Shown here: positions 41,036 through 50,050 of the stretch, in pieces
Layout of the letters: each line of letters begins with the position of its first letter
How positions within the stretch are numbered: the stretch's first letter is position 1
Assembly: GCA_002256005.1 (NCBI GenBank)
Contig: NKIQ01000022.1
Coordinates: forward strand, 1-56,189
Reading direction: 5' to 3'
DNA: 56,189 bases
From: Alphaproteobacteria bacterium PA4
GTDB taxonomy: Bacteria > Pseudomonadota > Alphaproteobacteria > Sphingomonadales > Sphingomonadaceae
Position numbers and translations under genes: made by a program
Notes under the pieces: model-generated
The model's database searches: none
What the model was told of the DNA's origin: nothing
Seen by the model: the letters and a program-made list of their open reading frames with translations, nothing else

Positions 41036-42513
41036 ACGCGCACACTCCCTGGACCGTCAAAGGCGCCACCGGCGACTGGGAAATCGTCGTCGGGCTGGAA
41101 GTCCATGCGCAGGTGACGGCGCAGTCCAAGCTGTTTTCCGGCGCCGCCACCGCCTTTGGCGCCGAGCCCAATTCGCAGGTCAGCCTGGTCGATGCCGCCA
41201 TGCCCGGCATGCTGCCGGTGCTGAACGGCGAGTGTGTGCGGCAGGCGGTGCGCACCGGGCTGGCGTTGGGTGCCGAGATTCACAAATGGTCGCGCTTTGA
41301 TCGCAAGAACTATTTCTATGCCGATCTGCCGCAGGGTTACCAGATCAGCCAGCTCTACCACCCCATTGTCGGCGAAGGCGCGCTGGCCATCGAGACGGAG
41401 GAGGGCGAGCACGCCGTCATCGGCATCGAGCGCATCCATCTGGAGCAGGACGCCGGAAAATCGGTGCACGATCTGCACCCGACCATGTCCTACGTCGATC
41501 TCAACCGCTCCGGCTGCGCACTGATGGAAATCGTGTCGAAGCCCGATATCCGCAGCCCGGCGCAGGCCGGCGCCTATGTCGCGGCGCTGCGCCAGCTGCT
41601 GCGTTACGTGGGCAGCTGCGACGGCAACATGGACGAAGGCTCGATGCGCGCCGACGTCAACGTGTCGGTGCGCAAGGCCGGCGCGCCGTTCGGCACCCGC
41701 ACCGAAACCAAGAACGTCAATTCCGTCCGCTTCATCATGCAGGCGGTGGAGGTGGAGGCGCGCCGCCAGGTCGACCTGATCGAAGGCGGCGGCATTGTGG
41801 TGCAGGAAACCCGGCTGTTCGACCCCGGCACCGGCACGACGCGGTCGATGCGATCGAAGGAAGACGCGCATGATTACCGCTACTTCCCCGATCCCGACCT
41901 GCTGCCGGTGGAGTTCGACGACGCCTTTGTCGCCGACTGCCTGTCGAGCCTGCCGGAACTGCCGGTGGCCAAGCGCGCCCGCTATGAAAGCGCCCTTGGC
42001 CTCACCCCCTATCTCGCCGCGGTGCTGACGGCCGAAAAGGACACGGCAGCCTGGTTCGAAACGCTCGTCGCCGCCACCGGCAAGCCCGAGGCGGAGATCG
42101 CGCTGCGCGCCGCCAATTGGGTGACCAGCGACCTGTTCGGCGCGCTGAAGCGGCTGGGCAAGGACATCAGCGAATCGCCGGTCAGCCCGGCTGCCGGGGC
42201 CGAGCTGCTGGCGCTGCAGGCGGAGGGCACGCTTTCCGGTCCGCTCGCCAAGCAGGTGTTCGAGATCATGCTCGAAACCGGCGAGATGCCCGGCGCCATC
42301 GTCGAGGCGCGCGGCCTGAAACAGGTCAGCGACACCGGCGCCATCGACGCCGCCATCGCCGCGATCATCGCCGCCAATGCCGACAAGGTCGCCCAGTACA
42401 AGGCCGGCAAGGAAGCGCTGTTCGGCTTCTTCGTCGGCCAGACCATGAAGGCGATGGCCGGCAAGGCCAATCCGGCGGTGGTCAACGAGCGGCTGAAGGC
42501 GGCGCTGGCCTAG
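41032..42513 (+). CDS. gatB: Asp-tRNA(Asn)/Glu-tRNA(Gln) amidotransferase subunit B
   Basis: A 493-residue protein: [13 protein letters not shown] at the N-terminus, [48 protein letters not shown] and [10 protein letters not shown] in the catalytic cradle, and the C-terminal YqeY-like helical tail domain. GatB phosphorylates and amidates Glu-tRNA(Gln) or Asp-tRNA(Asn). The chosen ATG overlaps the VapC stop by four bases; GGAGG-like AGGACC lies upstream inside the toxin gene. Confidence 0.96.
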   Translation: MNAHTPWTVKGATGDWEIVVGLEVHAQVTAQSKLFSGAATAFGAEPNSQVSLVDAAMPGMLPVLNGECVRQAVRTGLALGAEIHKWSRFDRKNYFYADLPQGYQISQLYHPIVGEGALAIETEEGEHAVIGIERIHLEQDAGKSVHDLHPTMSYVDLNRSGCALMEIVSKPDIRSPAQAGAYVAALRQLLRYVGSCDGNMDEGSMRADVNVSVRKAGAPFGTRTETKNVNSVRFIMQAVEVEARRQVDLIEGGGIVVQETRLFDPGTGTTRSMRSKEDAHDYRYFPDPDLLPVEFDDAFVADCLSSLPELPVAKRARYESALGLTPYLAAVLTAEKDTAAWFETLVAATGKPEAEIALRAANWVTSDLFGALKRLGKDISESPVSPAAGAELLALQAEGTLSGPLAKQVFEIMLETGEMPGAIVEARGLKQVSDTGAIDAAIAAIIAANADKVAQYKAGKEALFGFFVGQTMKAMAGKANPAVVNERLKAALA

Positions 42514-42541
42514 GGTTTGTTTCACACACGTTGAAACACAT

Positions 42542-42634
42542 CGTCACCCCCGCGCAGGCGGGCGGCGATCGCCGGAACGACGCCACATGGGGCCGAAGCA
42601 TGGGCGATGGTCTCCGGCCTGCGCGGGGGTGACG
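42542..42634. repeat. Inverted repeat CGTCACCCCCGCGCAGGC
   Basis: Exact 18-base arms (42542-42559 and 42617-42634) enclose a ~57-base centre. It is a variant of the GTCATCCCGGG family and lies between convergent gatB and the frameshifted hydrolase gene. Confidence 0.85.
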
Positions 42635-42674
42635 ATTGATTTTCGATGCAATCGAGCCAAAGGGCCTGCCGGCG

Positions 42675-44154
42675 TCAGAAGCCGGGGACGCGCTCCGACC
42701 AGGTATCGCCGGTCACAAGCCGCACCGGCCTGCCGGGGGTTTCGTCGAAGCGGACGACTTCGCCGATCTCGTCGCCGCCGGTGGGTGCCATCAGGCGGAA
42801 GCGGCCGTCGCCGATCGGTTCGAGAACGGTCCTGGTTTCGGCGGCCGTGGCGCTGGCGTCCAACAGGACGAATTGCTTGTTGAGCAGCACGACCTGCGTA
42901 ATCGAATCGTCATAGGGACTGCGATAAAGCCCGGCGAAACGCGCCCATGTATCGTCCCATATCGGCGGCTTGGTCGCTTTGGCGGCCTTGGCGACGGCAT
43001 CACCAACGGTCGTGATCAATTGCCGGGCGATGTCACCCGGTCCTGAATCATTGGTGTTGGTAAGCACGATGACGCCGATCTTGTCGTCCAGTTGCACCAG
43101 CGTCTGGGTGGTGTTGCCGGGATAGCCACCGGCATGGCCGACATAGGTCCTGTCCTTGAAACGGCTGTGATCAAAGCCAAGGCCGGAGCCCGATTGCCAG
43201 CTTTCATCGACCGAGCGTACCCGCAACATTTCGCGCCACGATCCCGCCGAAACAATGTTGGCGCCACCCGTTGGCCCGCGCCGGAACTGGGCAGCGATGA
43301 TTTTTGCAAGGTCATCAACGTCCGATGTGACCCCGGTGGCGGATGCCATGCCATGGGCATCGACAAATGGCAGGATCCGCCTGCTGCCCTGCGCCGTGCG
43401 GGCGGCATAGGGGGGTGGCAAGCAGCGGATCGGGCTTGTCGACGCTTGTGGCGGTCATGCCCAGCGGCGCGATGATATGGCCCTGCACATAATCGGCCCA
43501 GCGTTGGCCGGTGATCTTTTCGACGATCTGTCCGGCGACGGCAAAAGCGAGGTTGCTGTATTTCCAGCGGGTTTGCGGCGGAAAGGCGGCTTGCCGGTCC
43601 GGCATCAGCTTGATCAGCTCGGCCTCGCTGGGGAAATTGAAGCTTGACCAATGGTCGCCTGCTTCGCGTTGCAGGCCCGATGAATGCGACAGCAATTGCT
43701 CGATGGTGATCGGGCCATCGTCGGGGCCGGCCGGTTTGGGGGTGAACCAGGGCAGATACTTCACCACCGGATCATCAAGCCGCAGCTTGCCGGCCTCGCG
43801 CAACTGCATGATCGCGATGGCAGCGAACAATTTGGAATTGGAGGCGATGCGGAAACGCGTTTGCGCCGTCATCGGTCGCTTTGTCGCGATATCGGCAAAG
43901 CCGAAACCCTTTGACCAGACCAGTTGCTGATCATGGACAACGCCAACGGCGACACCGGGCAGGCCGCGATAGGCGATCTGCGCTTCAAGCCAGGCGCTGA
44001 ACAATCGCTCGGCGGCCGCGACATCGGGGTTCGCCGCGATTTCCGCAGCGCTGGGCGCCGCCGCAACCGGCTGGGCTTGTACCGGCACGGACAGCATCAG
44101 CAGCAGGGCAAGGCCGGCGGTCCGGCAAACCTGCCGGGCATGTTGATGTCGCAC
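42675..44154 (-). pseudogene. Serine hydrolase (class C beta-lactamase-like), frameshifted
   Basis: Two overlapping frames encode one protein. The N-terminal part (43315-44154) has a signal peptide (LALLLMLSVPVQAQP), the SxxK motif in ASNSKLFA and the YxN motif in YSNLAFAVAG. The C-terminal part (42675 to ~43412) carries a KTG-like motif (YVGHAGGYPGN) and the end of the domain. The frame changes at a run of six C on the coding strand (G at 43410-43415): removing one C would restore LATPYAARTAQG. So it is a +1 frameshift, either real or a sequencing error. If intact, it would be a periplasmic esterase or peptidase of the EstB/penicillin-binding-like family. Confidence 0.85.
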
Positions 44155-44274
44155 CTGAAATCCCCCCGGTCAAACGCATCAGCATCGTAACGACATCGCC
44201 TGCTTTGCCAAGCGGGTTGTGCCGGCGGTGTGCGCCTTCTTGTCACGCGCCACGGACAGCGCCACTGTGCCGCC

Positions 44275-45024
44275 ATGATACACGCCCTCACCCGTCTCCC
44301 CGGTCCGCTCGACCGCGCCGAGCTGACCCATATCGACCGCGTGCCCGTCGACATGGCGCGGGCGCTGGCCCAGCATGCGGCCTATCGCGCGGCGCTGACC
44401 CGCGCCGGCGCGAGCGTCACCGTGCTGCCCGCCTTGCCCGACCATCCCGATTGCTGCTTCGTCGAGGACACGGCGGTGATGCTGCCGGAACTGACCATCG
44501 TCACCCGGCCCGGCGCGGCCTCGCGGCGCGGCGAGATTGCCGCCATCGTGCCGCACCTGCCCGGCGATCGCCCGCAGCTGGTCATCACCGCGCCCGGCAC
44601 CATCGATGGCGGCGATGTCATGGTCGTCGGCCGCGACATCTTCATCGGGCTGACCCGGCGCACCAATGCCGAGGCTGTTGCCCAGGTCGCCGCCGGTGTC
44701 GCGGCGCACGGGTATCGCGTCACCGCCGTGCCACTGGCCAAGGCGCTGCACCTGAAAACCGCCGTCTCGGCGCTTGCCGACGATCTGGTGCTGGTCAACA
44801 CCGACTGGCTCGACCCCGCCATCTTCGGCCGCCGCCACATCGCCAGCGCCCCCGGCGAGCCCTTCGCCGGCAACAGCCTGACCGTGGGCAACACGGTGTT
44901 CCATGCGACGGGCGAACAGACGCTGGCGCGGATCGCCGCGGCGGGGTTCGCGGTGGAATTTCTCGACATTTCGGAATTCGCCAAGGCCGAGGCCGGGCTG
45001 ACCTGTTTGAGTCTGATCTACTGA
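44275..45024 (+). CDS. Dimethylargininase / arginine deiminase-like amidinotransferase
   Basis: A 249-residue protein of the guanidino-modifying fold. The ATG at 44275 gives MIHALTRLPGPL, the usual start (a GTG at 44230 is also open). Conserved motifs: CCFVEDTAVM (acidic residues binding the guanidino group), TIDGGDVMVVGRDIFIGLT, and the catalytic Cys244 in GLTCLSLIY. Dimethylargininases cleave methylated arginines to citrulline and methylamines. The following gene encodes an APC-type amino-acid permease, so import and hydrolysis of an arginine derivative is likely. Confidence 0.87.
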   Translation: MIHALTRLPGPLDRAELTHIDRVPVDMARALAQHAAYRAALTRAGASVTVLPALPDHPDCCFVEDTAVMLPELTIVTRPGAASRRGEIAAIVPHLPGDRPQLVITAPGTIDGGDVMVVGRDIFIGLTRRTNAEAVAQVAAGVAAHGYRVTAVPLAKALHLKTAVSALADDLVLVNTDWLDPAIFGRRHIASAPGEPFAGNSLTVGNTVFHATGEQTLARIAAAGFAVEFLDISEFAKAEAGLTCLSLIY

Positions 45025-45049
45025 CTCCCCTCCCGCTTGCGGGAGGGGC
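45025..45049. repeat. Short CTCCCCTCCCGC hairpin
   Basis: CTCCCCTCCCGC-TT-GCGGGAGGGG forms a stem starting at the last base of the dimethylargininase stop codon. It may attenuate transcription into the permease gene. It is a short relative of the CCCTCCC repeats. Confidence 0.6.
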
Positions 45050-45087
45050 TGGGGGTGGGGACGCCCTTCGTCCTTGGAATACATTCG

Positions 45088-46398
45088 GTGGTTAGAGCGC
45101 CCGCCACCCTTGAAGTCAACGCCCGTGACCGCGGGCTGGTGCGTGGCATCGGGCCGGTCGGCCTTGCTGCCAACATGGTCAATTACACCGTCGGCGCCAG
45201 CATCTTCGTCATGCCGGCATTGACCGCCAAGGCGGCGGGGGCCTGGGCGCCGGTTGCCTTCCTCATCGCCGCCATCGCCAATGCGGCGCTGACCATCTGC
45301 TATGCCGAGGCCACGGCGCGGGTGCCGACCAGCGGCGGCCAGGCCGGCTTTACGGAACTGGCGTTCGGGCGCTTTGCCGCCTTTCTCACCGGCATCTTCA
45401 CCTATCTCGCCAATCTGCTCGCCGCCGGCGCCATATTGGCGGCGACCGCGGACACCGCCGCGGCGTTCGTGCCGGCGCTCGCCGCCCCCGCCATCCGCGC
45501 CGGGCTGATCATCGGCTGGCTGGCGCTGCTGTTCGCCATCAATCTGCGCGGCGTGGCAGTGGCGACGCGGATGGTGGCGCTGGCGGCGACGATCAAGCTG
45601 GTGCCGCTGGCGATCTTTCTGGGCGTCGGCGTCTTCCTCGTCGATCCGGCCAATCTGCCGCTGCCGCAATTGCCGGCGACCGGGCTCGGCGATGCGGCGC
45701 TGCTGGCGGTGTTCCTGTTCGCCGGCGTGCATGGCTCCATCCTCGCCGGCGGCGAAATTCGCGATCCGTCGCGCACCCTGCCGCGCGCGCTGGCCATCGG
45801 GCTGGCGGCGATCACCTTCGTCTTCGTCGGCGCGCAGCTGGTGGCGCAGGGCATTCTCGGGCCCGCGCTGGCCGGCGCGGCGACGCCGCTGGCCGATGCG
45901 CTCGGCACCGTCTCGCCGGGCCTGCGGGCGCTGATGCTGGTCGGCGCGCTCATCTCGATGCTGGGCTGGACAGCGTCGGACGCGCTCAGCACGCCGCGCC
46001 TGGTCTTTGCGCTGGCGCGGGATGGCCGGCTGCCGGCGGCGCTCGGCGTCGTCGATCCGCGCCATGCCGTGCCGGTGCGCGCCATCGCCGTGCATTTGGC
46101 TGCCGCCGGCGCCCTCGCCATCGCCGGCTCCTTCGCGCTGCTCGCCACCGTCTCGACGCTGATGCTGGTGCTGCTGTTCATCGGCGCGGCGCTGGCGGCG
46201 CTGCAATTGCGCCGCAGCGGCGTGGCCTTGGGCGGCACGGTTTCGGCGCTGCCCGGCCTGCCGCTCGCCGCCCCCATCGTCATCGCCATCATGCTGTGGG
46301 TGGCGGCCCAGGCGACAGGCGCGCAACTGGCAGCGCTGGCGGCGCTGATCGGGGTGCTGGCGCTGTGGTTCGTGGTGAGCGAGCGGGCGGGGCGGTAG
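45088..46398 (+). CDS. APC family amino-acid permease
   Basis: A 436-residue membrane protein with about twelve hydrophobic helices. The first helix contains VNYTVGASIFVMPA, matching the G-A-S-I-F substrate-binding break of APC transporters. I selected GTG 45088 because it precedes the charged cytoplasmic N-terminus (LEVNARDRGLVRGIGPVG) and has GGA upstream; the frame is open further back to a TTG at 45037 within a hairpin. It likely imports amino acids or their derivatives, perhaps methylarginine given its neighbour. Confidence 0.83.
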   Translation: MVRAPATLEVNARDRGLVRGIGPVGLAANMVNYTVGASIFVMPALTAKAAGAWAPVAFLIAAIANAALTICYAEATARVPTSGGQAGFTELAFGRFAAFLTGIFTYLANLLAAGAILAATADTAAAFVPALAAPAIRAGLIIGWLALLFAINLRGVAVATRMVALAATIKLVPLAIFLGVGVFLVDPANLPLPQLPATGLGDAALLAVFLFAGVHGSILAGGEIRDPSRTLPRALAIGLAAITFVFVGAQLVAQGILGPALAGAATPLADALGTVSPGLRALMLVGALISMLGWTASDALSTPRLVFALARDGRLPAALGVVDPRHAVPVRAIAVHLAAAGALAIAGSFALLATVSTLMLVLLFIGAALAALQLRRSGVALGGTVSALPGLPLAAPIVIAIMLWVAAQATGAQLAALAALIGVLALWFVVSERAGR

Positions 46399-46437
46399 CC
46401 ATTGCCGATGTGCCATATGCGCAAGGCATGGAGATTG

Positions 46438-46465
46438 GCATCAATTGATGCTATAATTCGCATCA
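46438..46465 (+). promoter_or_regulatory. Promoter and operator of the third toxin-antitoxin pair
   Basis: GCATCAATTGATGC (46438-46451) is a perfect 14-base palindrome. It abuts TATAAT (46452-46457), a perfect -10 box, and a further half-site GCATCA follows (46460-46465). Together these fit an autoregulated promoter 15-40 bases before the antitoxin ATG. A -35 box is weak. Confidence 0.72.
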
Positions 46466-46478
46466 GGGAGAGGCAGCC

Positions 46479-46679
46479 ATGCGCACCACCGTGACCCTCG
46501 ATGACGAGATGATGGCCAAGGCGGCCGAATACACCGGGATCAAGGAACGCTCCGCCCTGTTGCGCGAGGCGGTACAGGCATTGGTCGCCCGCGAGGCCGC
46601 ACGCCGGTTGATCGCGCTCGGCGGCAGCCAGCCCGATTTCAAGCCCGGCCCGCGCAAGCGCTATTTCGATCCCGAATGA
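46479..46679 (+). CDS. VapB-type antitoxin (type II, ribbon-helix-helix)
   Basis: A 66-residue protein: MRTTVTLDDEMMAKAAEYTGIKERSALLREAVQALVA-like sequence is a ribbon-helix-helix domain common to VapB antitoxins with DUF2191-like C-terminus (LGGSQPDFKPGPRKRYF). GGGAGAGG precedes the ATG. The stop overlaps the toxin start (ATGA). Confidence 0.88.
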   Translation: MRTTVTLDDEMMAKAAEYTGIKERSALLREAVQALVAREAARRLIALGGSQPDFKPGPRKRYFDPE

Positions 46680-47050
46680 TCCTCGCCGATACCATGGTCT
46701 GGGCTGATTTCATCAGCCATGGCGATGATCGGATGCGCGCCCTGCTCGAAAGCGGCGACGTGCGGATGCACCCGATGGTGCGCGGCGAACTCGCCCTCGG
46801 CAATCTCGCCCGCCGTGCCGCCAATCTGGCCGCACTCGACAGCCTGCCGACCGCCCCGGTGGCGACGCATGACGAAGTCCATGCCCTCATTGAAAATGTG
46901 CCGCTGTTCGGCACCGACGTCGGCTTCGTCGACGCGCATCTGCTGGCGTCGGTGCTGCTGATGCCGGGCGGTCGCCTGTGGACGCGCGACCGGCGGCTGG
47001 CAGCCGTCGCGGCAAAGCTGGCGATCCTGTATCCGGACCCGGAAGCCTGA
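46676..47050 (+). CDS. VapC-type PIN-domain toxin
   Basis: A 124-residue PIN protein. Active-site acidic residues: Asp in ILADTMVWADF (~5), Glu in MVRGELALGN (~40), Asp in GFVDAHLLAS (~85), and Asp in LWTRDRRLA (~104). It cuts RNA when free of the antitoxin. The arrangement with the RHH antitoxin upstream is standard. Confidence 0.9.
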   Translation: MILADTMVWADFISHGDDRMRALLESGDVRMHPMVRGELALGNLARRAANLAALDSLPTAPVATHDEVHALIENVPLFGTDVGFVDAHLLASVLLMPGGRLWTRDRRLAAVAAKLAILYPDPEA

Positions 47051-47082
47051 TTGCAATTATCTGGAATCAAGAGAGAAATTGC

Positions 47083-47110
47083 CTCAGGTGGCTGGGGCCT
47101 CAGGCCTCAT
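47083..47110. repeat. Fragment of the GCCTCCGGCGG composite repeat
   Basis: GCCTCAGGTGGCTGGGGCCTCAGGCCTCAT resembles the left arm of 28521-28555 with several changes. No right arm is seen nearby, so it is a decayed fragment. The rest of 47051-47228 holds a small hairpin ACCCGTC-TT-GACGGGT (47169-47184) and no gene. Confidence 0.6.
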
Positions 47111-47228
47111 TTGATAGCGAACCTGACAACGATGTTTTGTCGCCGGTGGATAAAATCTGACGCTTGATACCCGTCTTGACGGGTCTACGAATGGCAGGAA
47201 TTGGTGGAAAGCGGGCATTGGTACGAGA

Positions 47229-47678
47229 TCAATCGAGTGCCTCTACGTCCTGCCCGATTTCTCGCCATTGCAACGCCGACAGGTTTAAACCACATGCCGA
47301 CCGTAGGGCCGCACTGGCGTTCCCCATAGCCCGTAGAGCGGGCGGGAACGACGCTTGGGGTAATTCCGCACCCATCCCGGTAAACTCGTGCGAAATGCGA
47401 ACTCCTTTGCCTACGGCGCCGATATGAAGCGTCGTCCACCCAACTCCATGGTCCCATTGCTGATAGGCGAATTGCGTAACGGCAGTTCCTTTGGGAAACG
47501 TGCCGCCATCACTGATGTAATTCCAGCGCTCCACGCTGCCGAATGTCTTGCGTAGTGTTTGGTCAACGCACGCCACGTCAACCTGTGAACTAAAGTCCCT
47601 GCTTGCCCGAATACCACGCTCCGGTTCGCATCCAGCGAGCAGTGGTACACAAAGCAAAATGTATGGCGAGGCGCGCAT
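47229..47678 (-). CDS. Hypothetical lipoprotein, 149 aa
   Basis: Start at 47678 gives MRASPYILLCVPLLAGCEPE, a lipoprotein signal with lipobox LLAGC (Cys 17). No family is recognised; the mature part contains a conserved-looking stretch of hydrophobic and Trp residues (YQQWDHGVGWTTLHIG). Base composition and codon use are less GC-rich than the neighbours, suggesting recent arrival. It is read divergently from the 107-aa gene at 47809. Confidence 0.68.
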   Translation of the reverse strand: MRASPYILLCVPLLAGCEPERGIRASRDFSSQVDVACVDQTLRKTFGSVERWNYISDGGTFPKGTAVTQFAYQQWDHGVGWTTLHIGAVGKGVRISHEFTGMGAELPQASFPPALRAMGNASAALRSACGLNLSALQWREIGQDVEALD

Positions 47679-47808
47679 CGTGGACTTTATACTGCTTATT
47701 TCCAATGCCCGCTATTGGGCGTTAGCCGCCGTAGCCGTGCCCGCTATCCTAGCCGACCTGGGAACGGCTATAAGTGGTGTGAGCGGAAATAGGACATATA
47801 AGGCCAAG

Positions 47809-48132
47809 ATGACCCGCAATCCGAAGATCAAACTCTCGCTTTTGCGCGACATCGGATGGGAGCTTTGGGATCCGATCGGCTTGGGATTGCCGGGAGAGGG
47901 TTGGCCTGAAGATTGCGCCGACGAATATGACAGTTACCTGCTTCAGGTCGTCGGCATGTTAAATCAGGGAAAATCCTCCGAGGAAGCCATCGAATATCTT
48001 GACTGGGTAAGAGCCGAGCACATGGGCATGGGGCCGTCTACGGATGTCACGCGTCAAGCGTGTGCCGCCACGGTTCAAGCAATCACTGCCTATCTCCAGA
48101 CTTTGCCGGACGACCCACTCAGCGTCCGCTAA
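47809..48132 (+). CDS. Hypothetical cytoplasmic protein, 107 aa
   Basis: Begins MTRNPKIKLSLLRDIGWELWDPIGL. The acidic middle (WPEDCADEYDSYLLQVVGMLNQG) and the helical repeat-like second half (EEAIEYLDWVRAEHMGMG) resemble small DUF1871-type or immunity-type proteins, but the match is uncertain. The frame is open upstream to 47548, but that part overlaps the divergent lipoprotein and lacks a ribosome site. AT-richer than the flanks; could be the partner of the lipoprotein gene. Confidence 0.62.
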   Translation: MTRNPKIKLSLLRDIGWELWDPIGLGLPGEGWPEDCADEYDSYLLQVVGMLNQGKSSEEAIEYLDWVRAEHMGMGPSTDVTRQACAATVQAITAYLQTLPDDPLSVR

Positions 48133-48202
48133 TGGGCGATAGCAGCCGTGATGCCTACGGCACCAAGTCACATTGTCACCACTCGGACGGCACCAATGAT
48201 AG

Positions 48203-48240
48203 GGGTCTGGGGCCTGCGGCTCCAGTTGCCGCAGGCTCCA
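48203..48240. repeat. Fragment of the GCCTCCGGCGG composite repeat
   Basis: GGGGTCTGGGGCCTGCGGCTCCAGTTGCCGCAGGCTCC is a compact hairpin related to the right arm of the family at 28626-28662. It lies between convergent genes and could act as a terminator. Confidence 0.6.
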
Positions 48241-48262
48241 AATCAAAGCCGACTCAGCCGCC

Positions 48263-49801
48263 TTACCCCGCCGCCGCCAGCGCACTGCGCCCGCGCTTGA
48301 CCATCAGCTTGTTCAGCGCGTTGCAATAGGCCTTGGCGCTGGCGACCAGCGTGTCGGTGTGGGCGCCGGTGCCGCGGGCGGTGCGGCCGTCTTCGGAAAG
48401 GACGACCGAGACTTCGGCCTGGGCGTCGGTGCCGGCGGTGACGGCGTGGACCTGATAGAGTTGCAGCGTCGCCGCATCGTGCGGCACCAGCTTGCGCACC
48501 GCGTTGAACAGCGCATCAACGGGGCCATTGCCGCGCACCGCGGCGGTCTGGTCCTCGCCATCGATGTTCAGCGTCAGGATGGCGCGCTGCGGGCCGTTGG
48601 AGCCGCAATAGACCTCGACCTCGACGACCTGGATGCGGTCATGGCCGCGCAGCACCTCGTCATCGACCAGCGCGACGATATCCTCGTCGAACACCTGTTT
48701 CTTGGCGTCGGCCAGATCCTTGAAGCGCTTGAAGGCATCGCCGAATTCATTGTCGGACAGGTCATAGCCCATTTCGGCGAGCTTCTGGCGGAAGGCGGCG
48801 CGGCCGCTGTGCTTGCCCAGCACCAGATTGGTGGCACCCTGGCCGACGCTTTCCGGCGTCATGATCTCATAGGTGCTGCTGTCTTTCAGCATGCCGTCCT
48901 GGTGGATGCCGCTTTCATGGGCAAAGGCATTGGCGCCGACGACCGCCTTATTGGCCTGCACCGCCATGCCGGTGATGCCGGAGACGAGGCGCGAAGCCTT
49001 GGTGATTTCGGTCGAAACGATACCGGTGCGCACCGGCAGCACATCGTGGCGCACCTTGATGGCCATGGCGATTTCCTCGACCGCGGCATTGCCGGCGCGC
49101 TCGCCGATGCCGTTGACGGTGGCCTCGCACTGGCGGGCGCCGGCCATGATCGCGGCCAGCGTGTTGGCGACGGCGAGGCCCAGGTCATTGTGGCAATGCG
49201 TCGAAAAGATCGCCTTGTCGGAATCGGGCACGCGGGTGATGACGTCGCGGAACATGGCGCCATAGGTTTCGGGCGTCGCATAGCCGACGGTATCGGGCAG
49301 GTTGATCGTCGTCGCCCCGGCGCGGATGGCGGTTTCGACGGCGCGCACCAGGAATTCGGGGTCGGAGCGGGTGGCATCCTCCGCCGACCATTCGACATCC
49401 TCGCACAGATTGCGGGCGTGGGCGACGGAGAAGGCGATGGCGTCCAGCACCTCCGCCGGCGTCTTGTTGAGTTTCGCCCGCATGTGCAGCGGCGAGGTGG
49501 CGATGAAGGTGTGGATGCGCGGCCGCCGGGCGTGGCGGACGGCGGCCCAGGCGCGCTCGATATCGGGCGCGGCGGCGCGGGCCAGCGAGGCGACGATGGC
49601 GGTCTCGCACTGTTTGGCGACGGCGGTGACGGCTTCGAAATCGCCGTCGCTGGCGATGGCGAAGCCGGCTTCGATCACGTCGACGCCCAGCGCTTCCAGC
49701 TGGGCGGCGACCTTCAGCTTCTCCTCGAGATTCATCGAGCAGCCGGGCGATTGTTCGCCGTCGCGCAGCGTGGTGTCGAAAATGCGGATATGGTCGGTCA
49801 T
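48263..49801 (-). CDS. leuA: 2-isopropylmalate synthase
   Basis: A 512-residue enzyme that condenses acetyl-CoA with 2-oxoisovalerate, the first committed step of leucine synthesis. The catalytic barrel shows RIFDTTLRDGEQSPG at the N-terminus, INLPDTVGYATPE, HCHNDLGLAVANTLAA (metal-binding His-x-His) and NGIGERAGNAAVEE; the C-terminal ~120 residues are the leucine-feedback (LeuA dimer) domain (AEVSVVLSEDGRTARGTGAHTDT). Length is normal. No leader peptide or T-box is visible in the 249-base gap to the divergent YHS gene, which contains only a small hairpin (49896-49911). Confidence 0.96.
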   Translation of the reverse strand: MTDHIRIFDTTLRDGEQSPGCSMNLEEKLKVAAQLEALGVDVIEAGFAIASDGDFEAVTAVAKQCETAIVASLARAAAPDIERAWAAVRHARRPRIHTFIATSPLHMRAKLNKTPAEVLDAIAFSVAHARNLCEDVEWSAEDATRSDPEFLVRAVETAIRAGATTINLPDTVGYATPETYGAMFRDVITRVPDSDKAIFSTHCHNDLGLAVANTLAAIMAGARQCEATVNGIGERAGNAAVEEIAMAIKVRHDVLPVRTGIVSTEITKASRLVSGITGMAVQANKAVVGANAFAHESGIHQDGMLKDSSTYEIMTPESVGQGATNLVLGKHSGRAAFRQKLAEMGYDLSDNEFGDAFKRFKDLADAKKQVFDEDIVALVDDEVLRGHDRIQVVEVEVYCGSNGPQRAILTLNIDGEDQTAAVRGNGPVDALFNAVRKLVPHDAATLQLYQVHAVTAGTDAQAEVSVVLSEDGRTARGTGAHTDTLVASAKAYCNALNKLMVKRGRSALAAAG

Positions 49802-50050
49802 GGATGTGGGCCTGTCTGAAATCGGGTTTCCGGATGTGTGGCGGAAAGGTCCCTCAGGCGCGGTGGCTCAAGCCCTGATGGGCGAGCAGAAACGTCGCGC
49901 CTAAGGGCGCGTAAGTCGAAGCAGGGGCAGGGCGTTCCGGATCATGTTGCAAAGACTATGCCGAAGCGGCCCCGGCCTGTCCAGCCGGCTTGTAACGAAA
50001 CTGCGCGCGGGCGCGAACAACCGGGCAGCAACGACCAAAGGACCATCCCC

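Noticed and set aside
49802-50050. Leucine leader peptide, attenuator or riboswitch before leuA
   Set aside because: No short frame with clustered Leu codons and no antiterminator pair could be found; only a small hairpin at 49896-49911 is seen.
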